From: Anagrus nilaparvatae
Taxonomy: Eukaryota > Arthropoda > Insecta > Hymenoptera > Mymaridae
DNA: 64,000 bases
NCBI GenBank assembly: GCA_022575985.1
Contig: JAKSXM010000272.1
Span: forward strand, 23,804,501-23,868,500
Reading direction: 5' to 3'
Part shown: in pieces, positions 1 to 12,386 of the stretch
Layout of the letters: each line of letters opens with the position of its first letter
Position numbering within the stretch: the first letter of the stretch is position 1
Position numbers and translations under genes: made by a program
Notes under the pieces: generated by a model
Seen by the model: the letters and a program-made list of their open reading frames with translations, nothing else
Told to the model about the DNA's origin: nothing
Databases searched by the model: none

Positions 1-55
1 AAACACACGTATAATATATTTTATTAATAAAAATATATTTTTTCTGTTTTTTTAG

Positions 56-108
56 ATATCAATTCAACGCAAGATTCTGAAAATATACTACTGATTCAAG
101 CTGAATAA
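56..108 (+). CDS. possible terminal coding exon of an unseen plus-strand gene
   Basis: A T-rich tract ends in TTTTTTTAG at 48-55, a good splice acceptor. The following frame reads 17 codons (ending ...LLIQAE) to a TAA at 106-108. A GTAAG donor-like string sits at 120-124, but all three frames stop before it, so only a last coding exon is possible. The rest of the gene would lie left of the window. The segment is too short to assign a family and may be chance. Confidence 0.18.
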
Positions 109-120
109 TTTATTCTATAT

Positions 121-1690
121 AGGTAAGCTATATTTTTCATGATAATAAAAAAATTTTTATAGTTTTAAATAAACGAGAAACCACAAAATGAAAGTCCATA
201 AAAAAACTTGAAATGAATTTTCTGAAGCTGGCTTTAGATTTTAAACTTTTATCAAACTTTTTTACTCAGATATTTTTAAATGAAACCTTGTAATTTTCTA
301 TAAGCCCTTTTTTTTAAGAATAAAATAAAAAAATGTAATAAATCTGTGTCTTTCATTTTACAAAAAAGTGTACTGAAATGTAAGAGTTGGAATTTTTTAA
401 AAAGCTAATAGTTTTTCAATTTATGTGACTGTTTTATTTCAGAATCTTTATGGTATATAAAATACTTTTGATTGATTTATCAGTTTTTTTTTGATTTTAC
501 AAGAAAAATTTCATTTTATAAAAAAAGTTCACTAACTTAGAAAATTTGATTTTTGACTTTACAGTTTTAACATGCAAGGATTTTAAAGTTATTATTGTTC
601 TTTCTAATGGTACTGTAACTTTTGGATTTAGAAAATTTTAACACCAAATTAACGAAGTTTGACCCATATATATAAATTTTTTTAGTTAGATAATTAGTAA
701 CTATTTTATGATTAAAAATGTAGAATTTAATGTAGTACCTGATTTTTTTCATTTTTCTAATTAATGGTCTCATCAAATATTGACTTAAACTACTTAAAAA
801 ATATATAATTTTTTTACAGATTTTAATTATCACAAAGGAATAGCTAAGTAAATTATTTTAAAAATACACATTTAACAATCTATTGTTTATTTATAAGTAA
901 TTAAAAAAAAAGTAATTAATATAAAAAAATAAGAAAAATTGTAGTAAATTAATTTTATGCTATGGAATAAAGTAACAGGAATAAAAATAAAAAAGTTATA
1001 ATGAAAATGTAACTTTTGAATAAAAGAAATACATTTTAATTAAACTTGAAAAAATTTTCTTAATTATATTTATTGCTGTACATTTTTTTTAATTAAAAAA
1101 GTCATTTTTTAAAATCTTCAAAATAACTTTCATATATACGGGTCAAGATTTTTCAAAGTGCGCAAAGCTTGTTTAGAAATATTTTTTTTTCTATAGCCTA
1201 ATTTTTTGAAATTATATTTTTGATAAAAAAAAAGGTTTTTAAAATTTAAACGAAAAATATTTTTGTGAGTCGAAGTTAGATTTTAGATAAACCAAATGTC
1301 ATTTCAAAGTAGACATTATCATTTATTAATCATTTTTAAAGAAAAAACTAATTTTTTTTTTTTATAATGGTAAATATTAAAGTCGGAAATTTTTTTTTTA
1401 GATATGAATAGGAAATGAAACTTAAATTATAACTTTGACATTTAAATCTTGCTATCTTCAAAAATTATATGTATATTGGAAAAAATTTTTGGTTCAAATG
1501 ATAGCGAATGGCAAAAAAAAATAAACAAACTGCAGTTACAACTTTATTTACTTACGATTTAAAAAAAAAACTTATAACCGGTTTGTGTAAACGCAACCTA
1601 AATGCATGAAACATGTTTACTACAGCTAAGTGCTGGGTATAATGCATAAATGTCTGCGGTGAATCCAGCAGCTGCGCGCTTATCTGAAAT
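121..1690. other. gene-free AT-rich stretch
   Basis: No ORF with recognisable content. The only unusual piece is at 1575-1605, where an AACCGGTTTGTGTAAAC string recurs near 39400 and 40300 and, in diverged form, near 36190 and 56150. It appears to be part of a dispersed repeat. Confidence 0.5.
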
Positions 1691-1704
1691 GAACAGAAAG
1701 AATA

Positions 1705-1812
1705 TCATAACGTTTCAAGTCATTTGCGATCATTTGAGCATGAAAAAAAATTCCGCTATACCCAAGCGGAAATCGACTTGCCGCAAGCGAATTTTATATA
1801 CAGTGATAAGAA
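1705..1812. mobile_element. fragment of the TA-flanked CACTG MITE
   Basis: The stretch from CGTTTCAAGTCATTTGCGAT to the TACAGTG near 1800-1806 matches the right half of the MITEs at 19911-20132 and 37456-37767, including the AATTCCGCT and TTGCCGCAAGCG inverted motifs. The left half is not recognisable. The ORF overlapping it is a by-product of the repeat. Confidence 0.6.
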
Positions 1813-2677
1813 AAATTGAATTTTTTGGATTTTTCACTTTTAAACAGTTTCAATTTCAAAATCAAAAACTGTTAAAGATTAAAAAATTTCATTTTCTACA
1901 AAATAAATGAGCGACAAATCTGGTTTCAGGTAAAATATTTAATAGAAATTGTAAGACTAGTTTTTGTAAGCTTTGTAAATGTTAACCCATATTAAATGTC
2001 AACATATTGATTTAAAATATGAACGTTAATTAGTAAAATATAAACGTTAAAAAGTTATTATAATAGTTAGTAGTTGTGTATAAAACTTTAGTTTCTTTAC
2101 AAGTTCTGTTAATTCTGTCAATATTAATAATGAATACAACAAACTTTGGTATTATATAAGTTAAAAAAACATTAAAATATAACTAGCATACTTTTAAAAA
2201 TTAATTAAAATGTAAAATAATAAAAGAAATTTTATGTTTTAAGAATTTTTTTTTATTTAACTTTTATAACAATTTTTATGATGATAAAAATGTGCAAGTA
2301 AGATCTTCAGGTCTTAAATTAGCTTCTAATACATTCAAAAATAATTTATATAGATGTAAGTTATTTTTTTTTTTCTTAGATCTAGGAAATGCTGAACTCT
2401 AACAAGGGAAGCCAAATTACAATTTATAGCTATGGATGAGTTTAGTATGTTGAAAAAGCACCCCCGATACCCTCCGTTTATTTCAACGAGCCTTCTGGGC
2501 TTAAGAACAAAGGACCTAATACAATTATAGTCGATTAACAAAATGCCCATTTTTGATTCAAAATGATTAATTTTTAAATAGATTCCAAAATTGTAATTTT
2601 TAACGAAAATGGGTATTATAGGTCTCAAAAAATTTTTGCAAGTTTCAAGTTTCAAAAAATTTTTTTATTATCTAATT
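1813..2677. other. gene-free stretch
   Basis: Nothing recognisable. A 106-codon minus-strand open frame at 2335-2655 has no motif I recognise and no paralog elsewhere in the window, so it is not called as a gene. Confidence 0.4.
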
Positions 2678-2856
2678 TTTTACATATTATGAGATGATGC
2701 TGAAATTGGTGCCTAAAAAAAAGGTCCATCTAGACTTTCATAACAAATCGATCAACAAAAAAAATTGAAATCTGACTAATAGTTTTTTCGTTATCGTGTG
2801 GGCATTTCTTTTTAGGCACCAATTTCAGCACCATCTCATCATATGTAAAAAATAAG
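2678..2856. mobile_element. short palindromic MITE (~175 bp)
   Basis: The left end (TTTTTACATATTATGAGATG...GAAATTGGTGCCTAAAAA) is repeated inverted at the right end, giving arms of about 45 bp around a ~90-bp centre. Related ends occur at 27541-27590 and, partly, near 62715. No coding capacity. The target duplication was not resolved. Confidence 0.7.
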
Positions 2857-4396
2857 TAAATTAAAAAAACAATTTTTTTTGTGTTTCTTTATGAGTATAT
2901 ATAAAATAACTGTAGCAATTTAAAAATTGGATTTATTTAGGATTATTTTTATATTACTTTATTTATGAAATACTTTTTTCCACCCATACTCTGTATAGGC
3001 TCATTTTTTTACTCGATTTGTTCCTCCCTCTTTACCAAATAAAAGCAATAAGGTTAAGCATCCTGAATATCCTAATTTTAATTGAGGATAATATTTTGTT
3101 AATTGTTTCAAGTAATAAAGTAATGGAGAGTACGTAACAAAATAAAAATGAATAATTACAACCGAAAGCATAAAGAGAATAATTTAAAATATTTTAACTA
3201 CCAATTACGTGCTATTAACTTTCTATAAATTTTCTACACTTGCTCTTATAACTTTATAAAATTTATTAGAATCAATATAGATTAGCACGTTTAATAGTTA
3301 GACTTTTTTATAATAAAAAATTTTATGACCAAAATTTATAACATAAAGTACTTTAAATATATATACCCTCAATTTAAACCAAACGTAAAAGTTTAAAAAA
3401 TTTTAAGCTTCAGTAAATCATACATAAAACTTTTCATGGAATTTGATTTAATAACTCGTAAAATAACAAAAACTCTACTTTTATAACAATTGAGGTATTT
3501 CATAGAAACTAATTTATTTTAAAATTTAATTATCAATGATATATTAAGCTACTAAATTATTATACTCAATTAGTTTCTTAAATTTTTATAGTCTTAAAAA
3601 ATCCTTTCATTTTGACGTTGAAAATAAAGGATTTATAAGTAGATTGCTAAAAAAAAAAACAGTCTTTTATTTATTTTTCTTTTCTATTTCAATTTCACAA
3701 ACGAAATAGCTTATCGAGATGAACGACTAAAATACAAGCTTATCTTGGAGAAAAGGAAAGAAATATCTTATACAAATAGTCATTCTTTTTACTCTTAACG
3801 ATAAAATAAAAACAAGTTTGTTTTTTCTTCTTGTTCTATGCAATTATTTTCTTTGAAGAATATTTTCTTTTAAATTTCAAATTTTTAGTATTTTTTAAGT
3901 AGATGAGTATTGGAAATTTAGTATTTTTTATGAAAAATAAATTATTGATAAAATGTTGTTGATATAAAAAAATTTTTTTATTATTAAATGTCAATCACGT
4001 GATACAGAGAGATTTAAAAAAATATTAAATATGAAGAGATAATGCCTGTGTTTTTGTTTTTTTTTTTTAATAGGAAAATGACAGATAAAAAAAGGCTTAA
4101 AAAAGTGAAATATTTTAGGGACAATCAATCTTTCATATATTTATGTCAGCAAAATTGTGCTTTTTAATTTTATTTAGTTAAAAATAAAAACTTTCTAAAA
4201 ATTTTTAATACTTTTCAAAATCTAGACTTTTTAATTTTAGTATTCGAATGCATCAAAAATTTAATATCTTATAAATGTTTGCTCAATATTTTATAATTTG
4301 AAATAATGTACAGTAACAGCCTTTCACTATTACAAATTATACGTCATAATTTTTACTTGATCTTGTTTTCACTATAAAACTTATAAACATAAACAA
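2857..4396. other. gene-free AT-rich stretch
   Basis: No ORF, tRNA or clear repeat seen apart from homopolymer tracts. The 4240-4350 end (CATCAAAAATTTAATATCTT...) resembles 12065-12180 and 40790-40890, which flank the 3' ends of ZF2 and ZF7. It may therefore be a relic of B-type 3' flank. Confidence 0.4.
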
Positions 4397-6794
4397 CGGG
4401 GTGTGCTGTTACCCGACTCGAAGCTTCGGGTCGGTCTTGGATTTTTCCGGGTCGGGTCGGGTCGGTCTTCGGGTATATCCGAAAAGTTTCAGAAGTCTGA
4501 AAGTACAGTTTTTTCATCTGAAATTTCCCTGGCATTATGAATCCATGATTTTTCCGGGAATTTTCCATTGAAGCTTAAAAAAGAGAAAAAATAGTAAAAA
4601 AAAGCGTACTAGAAAAAAAAAATAATGTTTAACCCACAAGTAGTTATTTACTTTTTCATGTAAATTGAACAAGAAAATAAATAAATTCGCACTCATTTTA
4701 ACATTTATACTTATATAAGTATACTTACTATTGTTTTAAATTTGCGATTTACTTAAAAAATAGTAATATATCTCAATTTATATTTTTATAAAAATAATAA
4801 TTAAAAATTAAATAATTTGTATTCAATAATTTTGAAGAAATTAATAATAATATTAATAATAATAAGTCAAAATTTTTTTAAATGTTTTAAAAATTATTAG
4901 CTTAAAGGCTGTATTAACCCATTACCACCCAAGCAGACAGATTTTTATTAAAAATTAAATTTTAAAATTGTTTTGAGACTAGAAATTCACGAGAAATTCA
5001 TTTTTTGAATCATTTTTAACCAAAAAACCCTCATAAAATATCTACAAGTGGCGGAAACTTGAATTTTAGCCCTGTTTTGCGGCCAAAACTAGTCTTTACT
5101 ATTCGTAAAATATTATGTTTTTTATTCTTCTAAGTAGCACCCGGAGGTTTTCAAGGTTGCTAATTTTAAATATGAACCCAAGAAAATTATAAACCTTCAA
5201 TTAGGGGTGGAAAACTGAGGTGAAAAAAGTTGAAAAACTGATTTTTATAAAATACTTTATTTCTACTTGAAAAACTATATCGGGGGATATTAATTGAGGT
5301 TGCAGATTTCAAATATGAACTCCAAAAAATGCTATATTTCATCTAGGGGTGGAAAATTGGAGTGAAAAACGGTGAAAATCACTTTTTAAAAAAGCCTTTA
5401 TATCTACACCAAAATTATACCAGGGGAGTTTGAAGGTTTCTGATTTCAAAAACAGCTGGGATATTTATGATAAATATAAGTTTTAATTAAAATAAATTTT
5501 AGAAATTTTCTCAAGTTAGTGGTTAATAAATATTTTTCATCCATAATATCTACCTAGAAATGAAAGGATTCTGACTATAAAATTTGATCCCTTTATAATT
5601 TTGTATTTAAAAAAAAAAATTTAGGCGTGGGTATACGGCGGGACTTTGATTTTGATTTGATTGCCCGATATTGCCCTCCAGACCCGAGATACCGAAAAAT
5701 TTCAATTGGAAACTGAGAATGTTTTGACCCAATCTATAAATCTAGACTATTCCGCGGTGTTTTAATTTCAGTTTTCTTTTGGCGAAAAAATGGCCAACTT
5801 TGTGGGCCCATAACTTTTTCTACACCCCGCGGCCAAAAAAACTAGCATACGAAGGTGATAATGTTTTAACCTTGTCTATCTCTGACCCAAAAATTTAGCT
5901 GTCTTAATTACACACACAATTTACCATAGTTATCTCCTTACCTAGAGGTTTTATTCTATAATATGTGCCAAGGTATATTTTAATCCTAATCCTATAACAA
6001 TACCTGTGCCAAGTAGGTAGTTGCCCGTATTTTTGAGTAAGAAATAGAAAAAAAAATTCAAAATGAGACTCTGCCAGGGACTCTGCACACCAATATCATT
6101 TTGTCCAGAAAGATTGTTATATTTTTCCGAGCTAAGAATTTTTAAAACATTAAAAAAAATTTGACATACCTTTTGTATAATTATTTTTTAAAGTAATTAC
6201 TTAGAAAAATAGTTTCTCCAAAATTTTTGAATACAAATTAATTAATTTTTCTGGACAGTAACCACGAAAGTACGAGATTTCTCGCTACTGCCGCAGAAAA
6301 ATTTTATATGGCCCTTGTCCATAAATAAAGAATGCTCCAAATCGCAGTTTACAATCTACGAGTGATTTGGGCTATTCTTTACTTTTCTGGACACGAGCTG
6401 TAAATATGCTATTTTATTATTATTTTTTTAAAAATATAAATTGGGATAAATTACTGAAAATCACAAATTTAAAACAGTAAGTATAATAATAAGTATAAAT
6501 GTTAAAAAGAGTACAAATTTATTTATTTTCTTGTTTAATTTACATGAAAAAGTAAAGAATTACTTATAGGTAAAATAAAAATTATTTTTTTTCTAATACG
6601 CTTTTTTTTACTATTTTTTCTCTTTTTTAAGCATGAATGAAAAAGTACCGGAAAAATATTCATGGATTCATAATGCCAGAAAAATTTCAGATAAAAAAAC
6701 TATACCTTCGGACCTCTGAAACTTTTCGGACCCAAAAAAATCCAAGACCGACCCGAAGCTCGGGTTCCCAAAATTCGGGTAACCGCAAACCCCT
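4397..6794. mobile_element. ~2.4 kb element with ~400-bp inverted termini
   Basis: The left 400 bp (from GGGGTGTGCTGTTACCCGA) reappear inverted and diverged at about 6430-6794, whose end reads GGGGTTTGCGGTTACCCGA on the minus strand. Both arms carry the ACCCGAAGCTTCGGGTCGG palindromic motif and the same following AT-rich tract. No transposase frame is visible inside, so it is non-autonomous. The GGGGT terminus recalls hAT-type ends, but I could not resolve a target duplication and leave the superfamily open. The ORF at 4353-4568 lies in the left arm and is not a gene. Confidence 0.75.
5120..5460. repeat. degenerate ~130-bp direct repeat, about 2.5 copies
   Basis: Three blocks share the order: ...GGGGG-GTTT/ATT...GGTTGC..ATTTCAAATATGAAC...TAGGGGTGGAAAA-TG.AGTGAAAAA..GTGAAAA..TTTATTTCTAC. 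They begin near 5130, 5280 and 5415 and lie inside the inverted-repeat element at 4397-6794. Confidence 0.6.
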
Positions 6795-7140
6795 ACTAAA
6801 TTCGTTGAGGTAATTTAACAAGATTTTTGTTTATGAGTATTTTTTATTCTATTTGTTGTGAATTAGCAGGTGAAGTTATAACGATTTTATTAATTATTGA
6901 ATTTTTGATTTTAGTATAATAAATTTTTATTTCTCGCCAAACTGACAATTGATATTACAAGTAGAATATTTTATTTTTTGATTTTCATTTTAGACATATT
7001 TTATAAAGATTAATTTTTTACTAAAAAAAGTTATTTTAAATTTTATTTTACTTATAAACATTAATCTAATTAATAAAACAGAAATTCACGTCTTGCCAAA
7101 TAGGCAACGGTCTCACTAACACTTAAACTACAAAAAAAAT
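6795..7140. other. conserved 3' flank of subfamily A genes
   Basis: The block from TTTTTATTTCTCGCCAAACTG to TTTCATTTTAGAC (about 6925-7010) recurs at 18140-18235, 27615-27700 and 46045-46140, each time downstream of an A-type gene. On the minus strand an AATAAA lies about 100 bp after the ZF1 stop and could serve for polyadenylation. Confidence 0.55.
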
Positions 7141-8675
7141 TTACTTGTTGCTAGTTAAATTATTTATCAGTTCTTCGAACAAAACGTTGGTAACATTGGT
7201 TACTTCTTTTTTAATCTCTTTCTTTATTTCATACTTCACATCATCCAGGACATTGGCAATAGAAGTTTCATAAATAAAATCATCTGGACAAATTTTTTCT
7301 TCTTTTATATCAACGACCTCATCTCTTACCAAACCTTTAATAGAACAAAAAAATTAATTAATTAAAATATTATTTTCTTAAAATCATTATTAACATAAAA
7401 AACTGAAAACTTGCCATACTGACTTGCTGTTGAACTACTATCAGAGGCTAAATTTTTGTCAATTATCTTATTTCTGCAATCTTCAACAGGTTCAGATTCC
7501 TGAAGGATATCAGATTCCTTCTTGCTTCTACTAAAATACTGGTTAATTTTCTCTCTTTTTTGCATAATTTTCTTTTCATTAGTTTGTGGATTATTTTTCA
7601 ACGGAAAAAGTATTGACTTTTTATAAACTTTATTCGGAACAGTAACTCCATCGACTTCCATGTTTTTACTCAAATTGTGAGTTTTTTTATGATTTCGAAA
7701 ACTACTTGCATGCAAAAAACTTTTGTCACACAAAATGCATTTCAAAGGTTTTTCCCTGTTGTGAACTCGAATGTGTCTTATTAGATCGGATTGTTTAATA
7801 AATCGCTTGCGACAATGTTCGCATTCAAATTTCTTGATACGAGAGTGAATTTTTTCATGAGCTCGAAGATTACTTTTATCTGCAAAAGTTTTGCCACATG
7901 CATCACATTTGTAAGGTCTATCGCCAGTATGAACTCGTAGATGTTTTAGTAAATTACCCTTTTCAATAAATTTCTTGTTGCAAAGATCGCACTCGAATTT
8001 CTTGATGCCAGAGTGAGTATTCTCATGAGCTTGAAGATTCCTTAAGTGTTTAAAAGTCTTGCCACATGCATCACATTTGTAAGGTCTATCGTCAGTGTGA
8101 ACTCGAAGATGTTTTATTAAATGAGCTTTTTGTATAAATCTCTTTTTACAAAAATCGCACTCGAATTTATTGATGGCAGAATGAGTTTTTTCATGACGAC
8201 GAAAATTACTTGAATCGTTAAAAGTCTTGCCACATGCATCACACTTGTAAGGTCTATCGCCAGTGTGAACTCGAAGATGGTTTGTTAATTGAAATTTTGT
8301 AATAAATCTCTTGCTGCAAAGATCACACTCGAATTTCTTGACGCCAGAGTGAGTATTTTCATGACGTCGAATATCACTTAAATGTTTAAAAGTCTTGTCA
8401 CAAGCATCACATTTGTAAGGTCTATCGCCAGTGTGAACACGAAGATGACTTATTAAATTAGCTTTTGTAATAAATTTCTTGTTGCAAAGATCGCACTCGA
8501 ATTTCTTGATGCCAGAGTGAATATTTTTATGGAGATTAAGACTAGCTAATTGTGTAAAAGTCTTGCTACATGCAGTACATTTGTAAGGTCTCTTGCCAGT
8601 GTGAACTCGAAGATGGCTTGTTAATTCAAATTTTGTAATAAATCTCTTGGTGCAAAAATCGCACTCAAATTTCAT
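7141..8675 (-). CDS. ZF1: subfamily A C2H2 zinc-finger gene, ancestral start lost
   Basis: A probable sequence-specific nuclear DNA-binding protein. The exons are 7424-8675 (or longer) and 7141-7334, joined across an 89-bp intron (donor AA^GTCAGT, acceptor TTAAAG^GTTT), phase 1. The product from the first available ATG is 481 aa with 12 intact CX2CX12HX3H fingers, followed by a basic Ser/Lys region and a tail ending ...LTSNK. The frame stays open upstream and encodes a thirteenth, N-terminal finger like that of the paralogs. Where they have ATG, however, ZF1 has ACG (8757-8759), and no other in-frame ATG exists back to the acceptor at 8817. Translation must begin at the internal ATG, at a non-AUG codon, or not at all. 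Fingers alternate TGDRPYKC and SGIKKFEC linkers. The tail has four [IV]KxE motifs (IKEE, VKYE, IKKE, IKKE). Confidence 0.85.
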
Positions 8676-8816
8676 TATGTCCGAGTGGATTTTTTTATGA
8701 TGATAAAGAGATCCTTGGTGTTTGTAGGTTTTTGAGCACTTATGACACTTGAAGCTCGTAATTATATAAGAATGATTCCTGATTAATCCGTAAGTCTCTT
8801 TGATATCTGTAAAAAT
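8676..8816 (-). other. ZF1 remnant first finger and 5' part of the finger exon
   Basis: Open in the ZF1 frame: 16 codons, then TSFKCHKCSKTYKHQ... where paralogs start M(N/S)FKCDKC. The acceptor TTTTTACAG ends at 8817. The finger keeps both Cys and both His, so only the start codon is damaged. Confidence 0.8.
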
Positions 8817-9039
8817 AACAAAACTATTTTAAAATAAATTTTTGCTTATTATAAATTTATTTATTTTTAATTTTAATTTTATTTATATTTTCATCTCATT
8901 AAAATTTGCTCTTTGATTTATATTTTTTATAGTTTTTCTGTTACGCAAACGATAATTATGTTTCATAATTAACGAAAACAATTTCCAAGTTTTAATATTT
9001 TTTTGTAAGAAGAGCAAAATAGAATTAATAAATTTTTAC

Positions 9040-9330
9040 CTGTAAGTATAGAAAACTGATTTCGATTAAACTTCTAATTATATGCAAAATTAATTTTAAA
9101 ATGATATTTTCTTAACCAACAGTAACTTCTTCAATACTATCAAAGCACTAAATTTTAAATATTGAAATTTTAGTTGTACGGTTCGTAAAATATTTGACTG
9201 TGTAAGTAAAATGGAGTCCCCCACTCATAATTTTTAAAATTATTTATTTTCATTTCATTTGACATTTGTGTAAACTTTTGTTTATCATATTAAAATTTAA
9301 ATACTCAATGTAAATTTACAAATATCATCA
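9040..9330 (-). promoter_or_regulatory. ZF1 noncoding exon 1 and promoter block (type A)
   Basis: The minus-strand donor ACAG^GTAAAAATT at 9040/9039 ends a noncoding exon. Upstream of it is a block (TTTAGTGCTTTG... through GGGGGACTCCATTTTACTTACACAGTC) conserved almost base for base before ZF3, ZF5, ZF8 and ZF10. Transcription probably starts in the 9120-9200 part, but the start site is not determined. Intron 1 is about 223 bp. Confidence 0.55.
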
Positions 9331-10434
9331 CTTTTTTTTTGTAATTATAATTTTTGTGAAATTTCTAATTTTATGTTAATAAATCTTCAATCAAATTATT
9401 TTTTGAATCTTAATTTTTAAATTATTTGTTTTTAAAATAAACTGTCCAGATCCGATAAAAGCTAAATGAGCCAAGATTTTTTTAAACAATTTTTATTTTA
9501 TCAAATGCTGAGTAACCGACTAATAATTTTAATAAAATATGCATTATTGTATTATTACTTTTGCTATTTCTTTTTTGTCTTTTCAATAAACTTTTTTTAT
9601 TTTCTGATTGTAAATTTGATAAATAATTATTTTGTTTATTGGCAATAAAATTAAGTGATAGAATTATTTTTTTTCATGAGTAATTTATTTTTGTTAATCC
9701 GTTTTTAAGGTCTCTTGAAGGTTGAAGAATTTTTTGTACAGGATTCTAAATTATCGACACTACATACATATTTAAAATCATATATGTATTATTATAATTT
9801 CAGGTTATTTGCATAGTTTTTATTTAATTATTTAATATTAAAGCCTGTAAGGTTGGGAAAATAAATTGGAAAAATCTTTGATCATTCATTTATCATTTTC
9901 TGCTAATTTTAATATCCTGTGTTATCATTTTTATATTTTTTCAAAGCTCCAAAATATTGCTTCTCAGCTTCTATAAGATCAATGTTAAAGCTCCAATTTT
10001 TTAATGCTGTAAGAAAAGTAAAATAAAGTTTATTGAAGTGTAAAATACTTAAACTTTCATAATTTTCTATTTCATTAAGGTCTGTCATCATTTTCTTTGA
10101 CCTTCGTCAAGGGACCCTAAATTGTTAACCACCGATATTTTGAATTATTTAAGTTTCTATATTTTTGTACGAAGTTTGAATGTTTATGAAAATTATTCAT
10201 TTACCAATACCAATCCAAAAATATAATTTAAATTTTATTCGTTTATTTATTTCTGCTGCCTGCCTATTACTTTTATTTACATATTTTAAAATAAAATTTG
10301 ATAATTTACTGACTTATATCGGTGGTTTCCAATTCTTCGCAATTAACTAAAATTTTTAAATTTAATTTAAATTAATTTATTTTTCGCAATTTAGTTTCTT
10401 TATTTTAAAGTTTCGTAGAAAATAAATTATATGG
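9331..10434. other. type A upstream flank, gene-free
   Basis: It aligns with 20500-21140, 30080-30790, 49570-49910 and 59930-61200 as part of the duplicated unit. No coding potential. The short open frames at 9466-9648 and 9909-10091 are low-complexity. Confidence 0.5.
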
Positions 10435-11997
10435 GTCGATATTCCTCAAGTGTAAGTAAACCTAATTCTTGGGTCTTCAAATCGGTCCCAAAATATTTTT
10501 CCCTCAAAGTACTATCGAAAATAAGTTACCTCCCCAATTTTTAGCCTCCTAGGTCTTCTCCTTGATTTTTTACAGCCAAATTACTTTTTTTTGTTTTTTA
10601 TTTTTTTAAATTTTAAGAGCGCAAAAATTACTAAAAATTGTCTCAGACTCTTATTTTATTGCAAAAAAAGTTTTTCTCTTAGGCCCGGATAGGAAATTTT
10701 CCTGGCTATCAGATTCCGTGGTTCAAAATTTTTGCGAGCTGCGCATGTGCGAGAAATCGAGTAAATACGTTACAACTTCTAGCATTCATAACTCCCCAGC
10801 AGACAAACCAATTTTACTTTTGAAATACCCAAAATTTTTATCTTCATGTACACTTTTTATGGTAAAATTTTTGTTTTGCCTTTTGGCTCCCTTAAAAATC
10901 TAGAGCAAAAAAACTGATTCCAAAATTTTCATTTTTTAAAAATTTCAAATTTTCCGCCAAGTTACGTGACCAATCAAAAATCTGACCAAAAATTCGGATT
11001 CCGCGGGAAATTTTACATAAGGATACCAATTTTTGTATATTTTCAAAATTTCGTATCAATTTTACGAATTTTTAAATTTTTACCCAAAATACTTAAAATT
11101 TCAAAAAAAATTCATTTATCAAAAAAAGGTTGTTTTATTGATTTTTTCACACTTTTAATCATTTTCAATTTAACTAAAGCGAGAAATATAAACTTTTTTG
11201 ATACAATATAAGTCAATTAATCTTAAATTTCAAAATTTTAATCATATTAAAAGTTTTTTTTTATTTTAATGAATTTTAAATTATTAGAAGTGTGAAAAAA
11301 TCTATAAAACATCGTTTTTTCATCAATGAATTTTTTTTGAAATTTCAAGTATTTTGGGGAAAAATTTAAAAATTCGTAAAATTGATACGAAATTTTGAAA
11401 ATACACAAAAATTTGTATCCTTATGTAAAATTTCCCGCGGAATCCGAATTTTTGGTCAGATTTTTGATTGGTCACGTAACTTGGCGGAAAATTTGAAATT
11501 TTTAAAAAATGAAAATTTTGGAATCAGTTTTTTTCCTCTAGATTTTTAAAGGAGCCAAAAAGCAAAACAAAAATTTTACCATAAAAAGTGTACATGAAGA
11601 CAAAAATTTTGGGTCATTCAAAAGTAAAATTGGTTTGTCTGCTGGGGAGTTATAAATGCTAGAAGTTATAACGTATTTACTCGATTTCTCGTGCATACGA
11701 TCTCGAATAAAATTTTGAACCACGGAATCGGTTAGCCAGATAGAGGAAAACTTTTTTTGCAATAAAATAAGAGTCTGAGACAATTTTTAGTAATTTTTGC
11801 GCTCTTAAAATTTAAAAAAATAAAAAACACAAAAAAAAGTAATTTGGCTGTAAAAAATCAAGGAGAAGACCTAGGAGGCTAAAAATTGGGGAGGTAACTT
11901 ATTTTCGATAGTACTTTGAGAGAAAAATATTTTGGGAACGATTTGAAGACCCAAGAATTAGGTTTACATACAATTGAGGAATATCGACCCATATATG
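10435..11997. mobile_element. 1.56-kb near-complete palindrome (fold-back element), 4-bp TSD ATAT
   Basis: The left arm starting GGGTCGATATTCCTCAA is repeated inverted up to ...GGAATATCGACCC, with only about 50 bp between arms near 11215. Arms are ~750 bp and differ by scattered substitutions. The paralogous flank at 61190-61215 reads AATTATATATGGAATATTTT without the element, whereas here ATAT is duplicated on both sides, so the insertion is precise. The two ~60-80 codon ORFs (10718-10903 and 11538-11783) are the same arm sequence read in each direction, not genes. Confidence 0.88.
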
Positions 11998-12386
11998 GAA
12001 TATTTTCTAATGCTTTTAGAAATCTAGACTTTTTAAATAATTAATAAGTTTTTACTTAATTTTTATATTTGGATGCATCAAAAATTTAATATTTTTTCAA
12101 TATTTGCTCAATATTTTATAATTCTGAATAAAGTTCAATAAGAGCTTTTCATTATTACAAATACGTCAAAATTTTTACTCGATCTTGTATTCATGAACCA
12201 GAAAATTTAGATTTTAACCGAATACAATATAAAAACTTTAAATTAACTTGTTTAGCTTAATGAATTAAATGAGGTTAGAATAAATTATAAATTATATTTT
12301 ACAAACTAAGATCTTAATAATAATTTTAAAAACAATAGCTTACATCTTAAACAATAGTCACATAATTTTACTTATCACCTCTTAAA
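11998..12386. other. B-type 3' flank
   Basis: It shares blocks with 40690-41090 downstream of ZF7 (e.g. ...TTACAAATACGTCAAAATTTTTACT). No gene seen. Confidence 0.45.

Noticed and set aside
2335..2655. 106-codon minus-strand ORF
   Set aside because: No domain, no paralog and no splice context; its length is not exceptional for a 64-kb window.
4353..4568. 71-codon minus-strand ORF at a transposon end
   Set aside because: It lies in the left inverted arm, and the matching right arm does not keep the frame.
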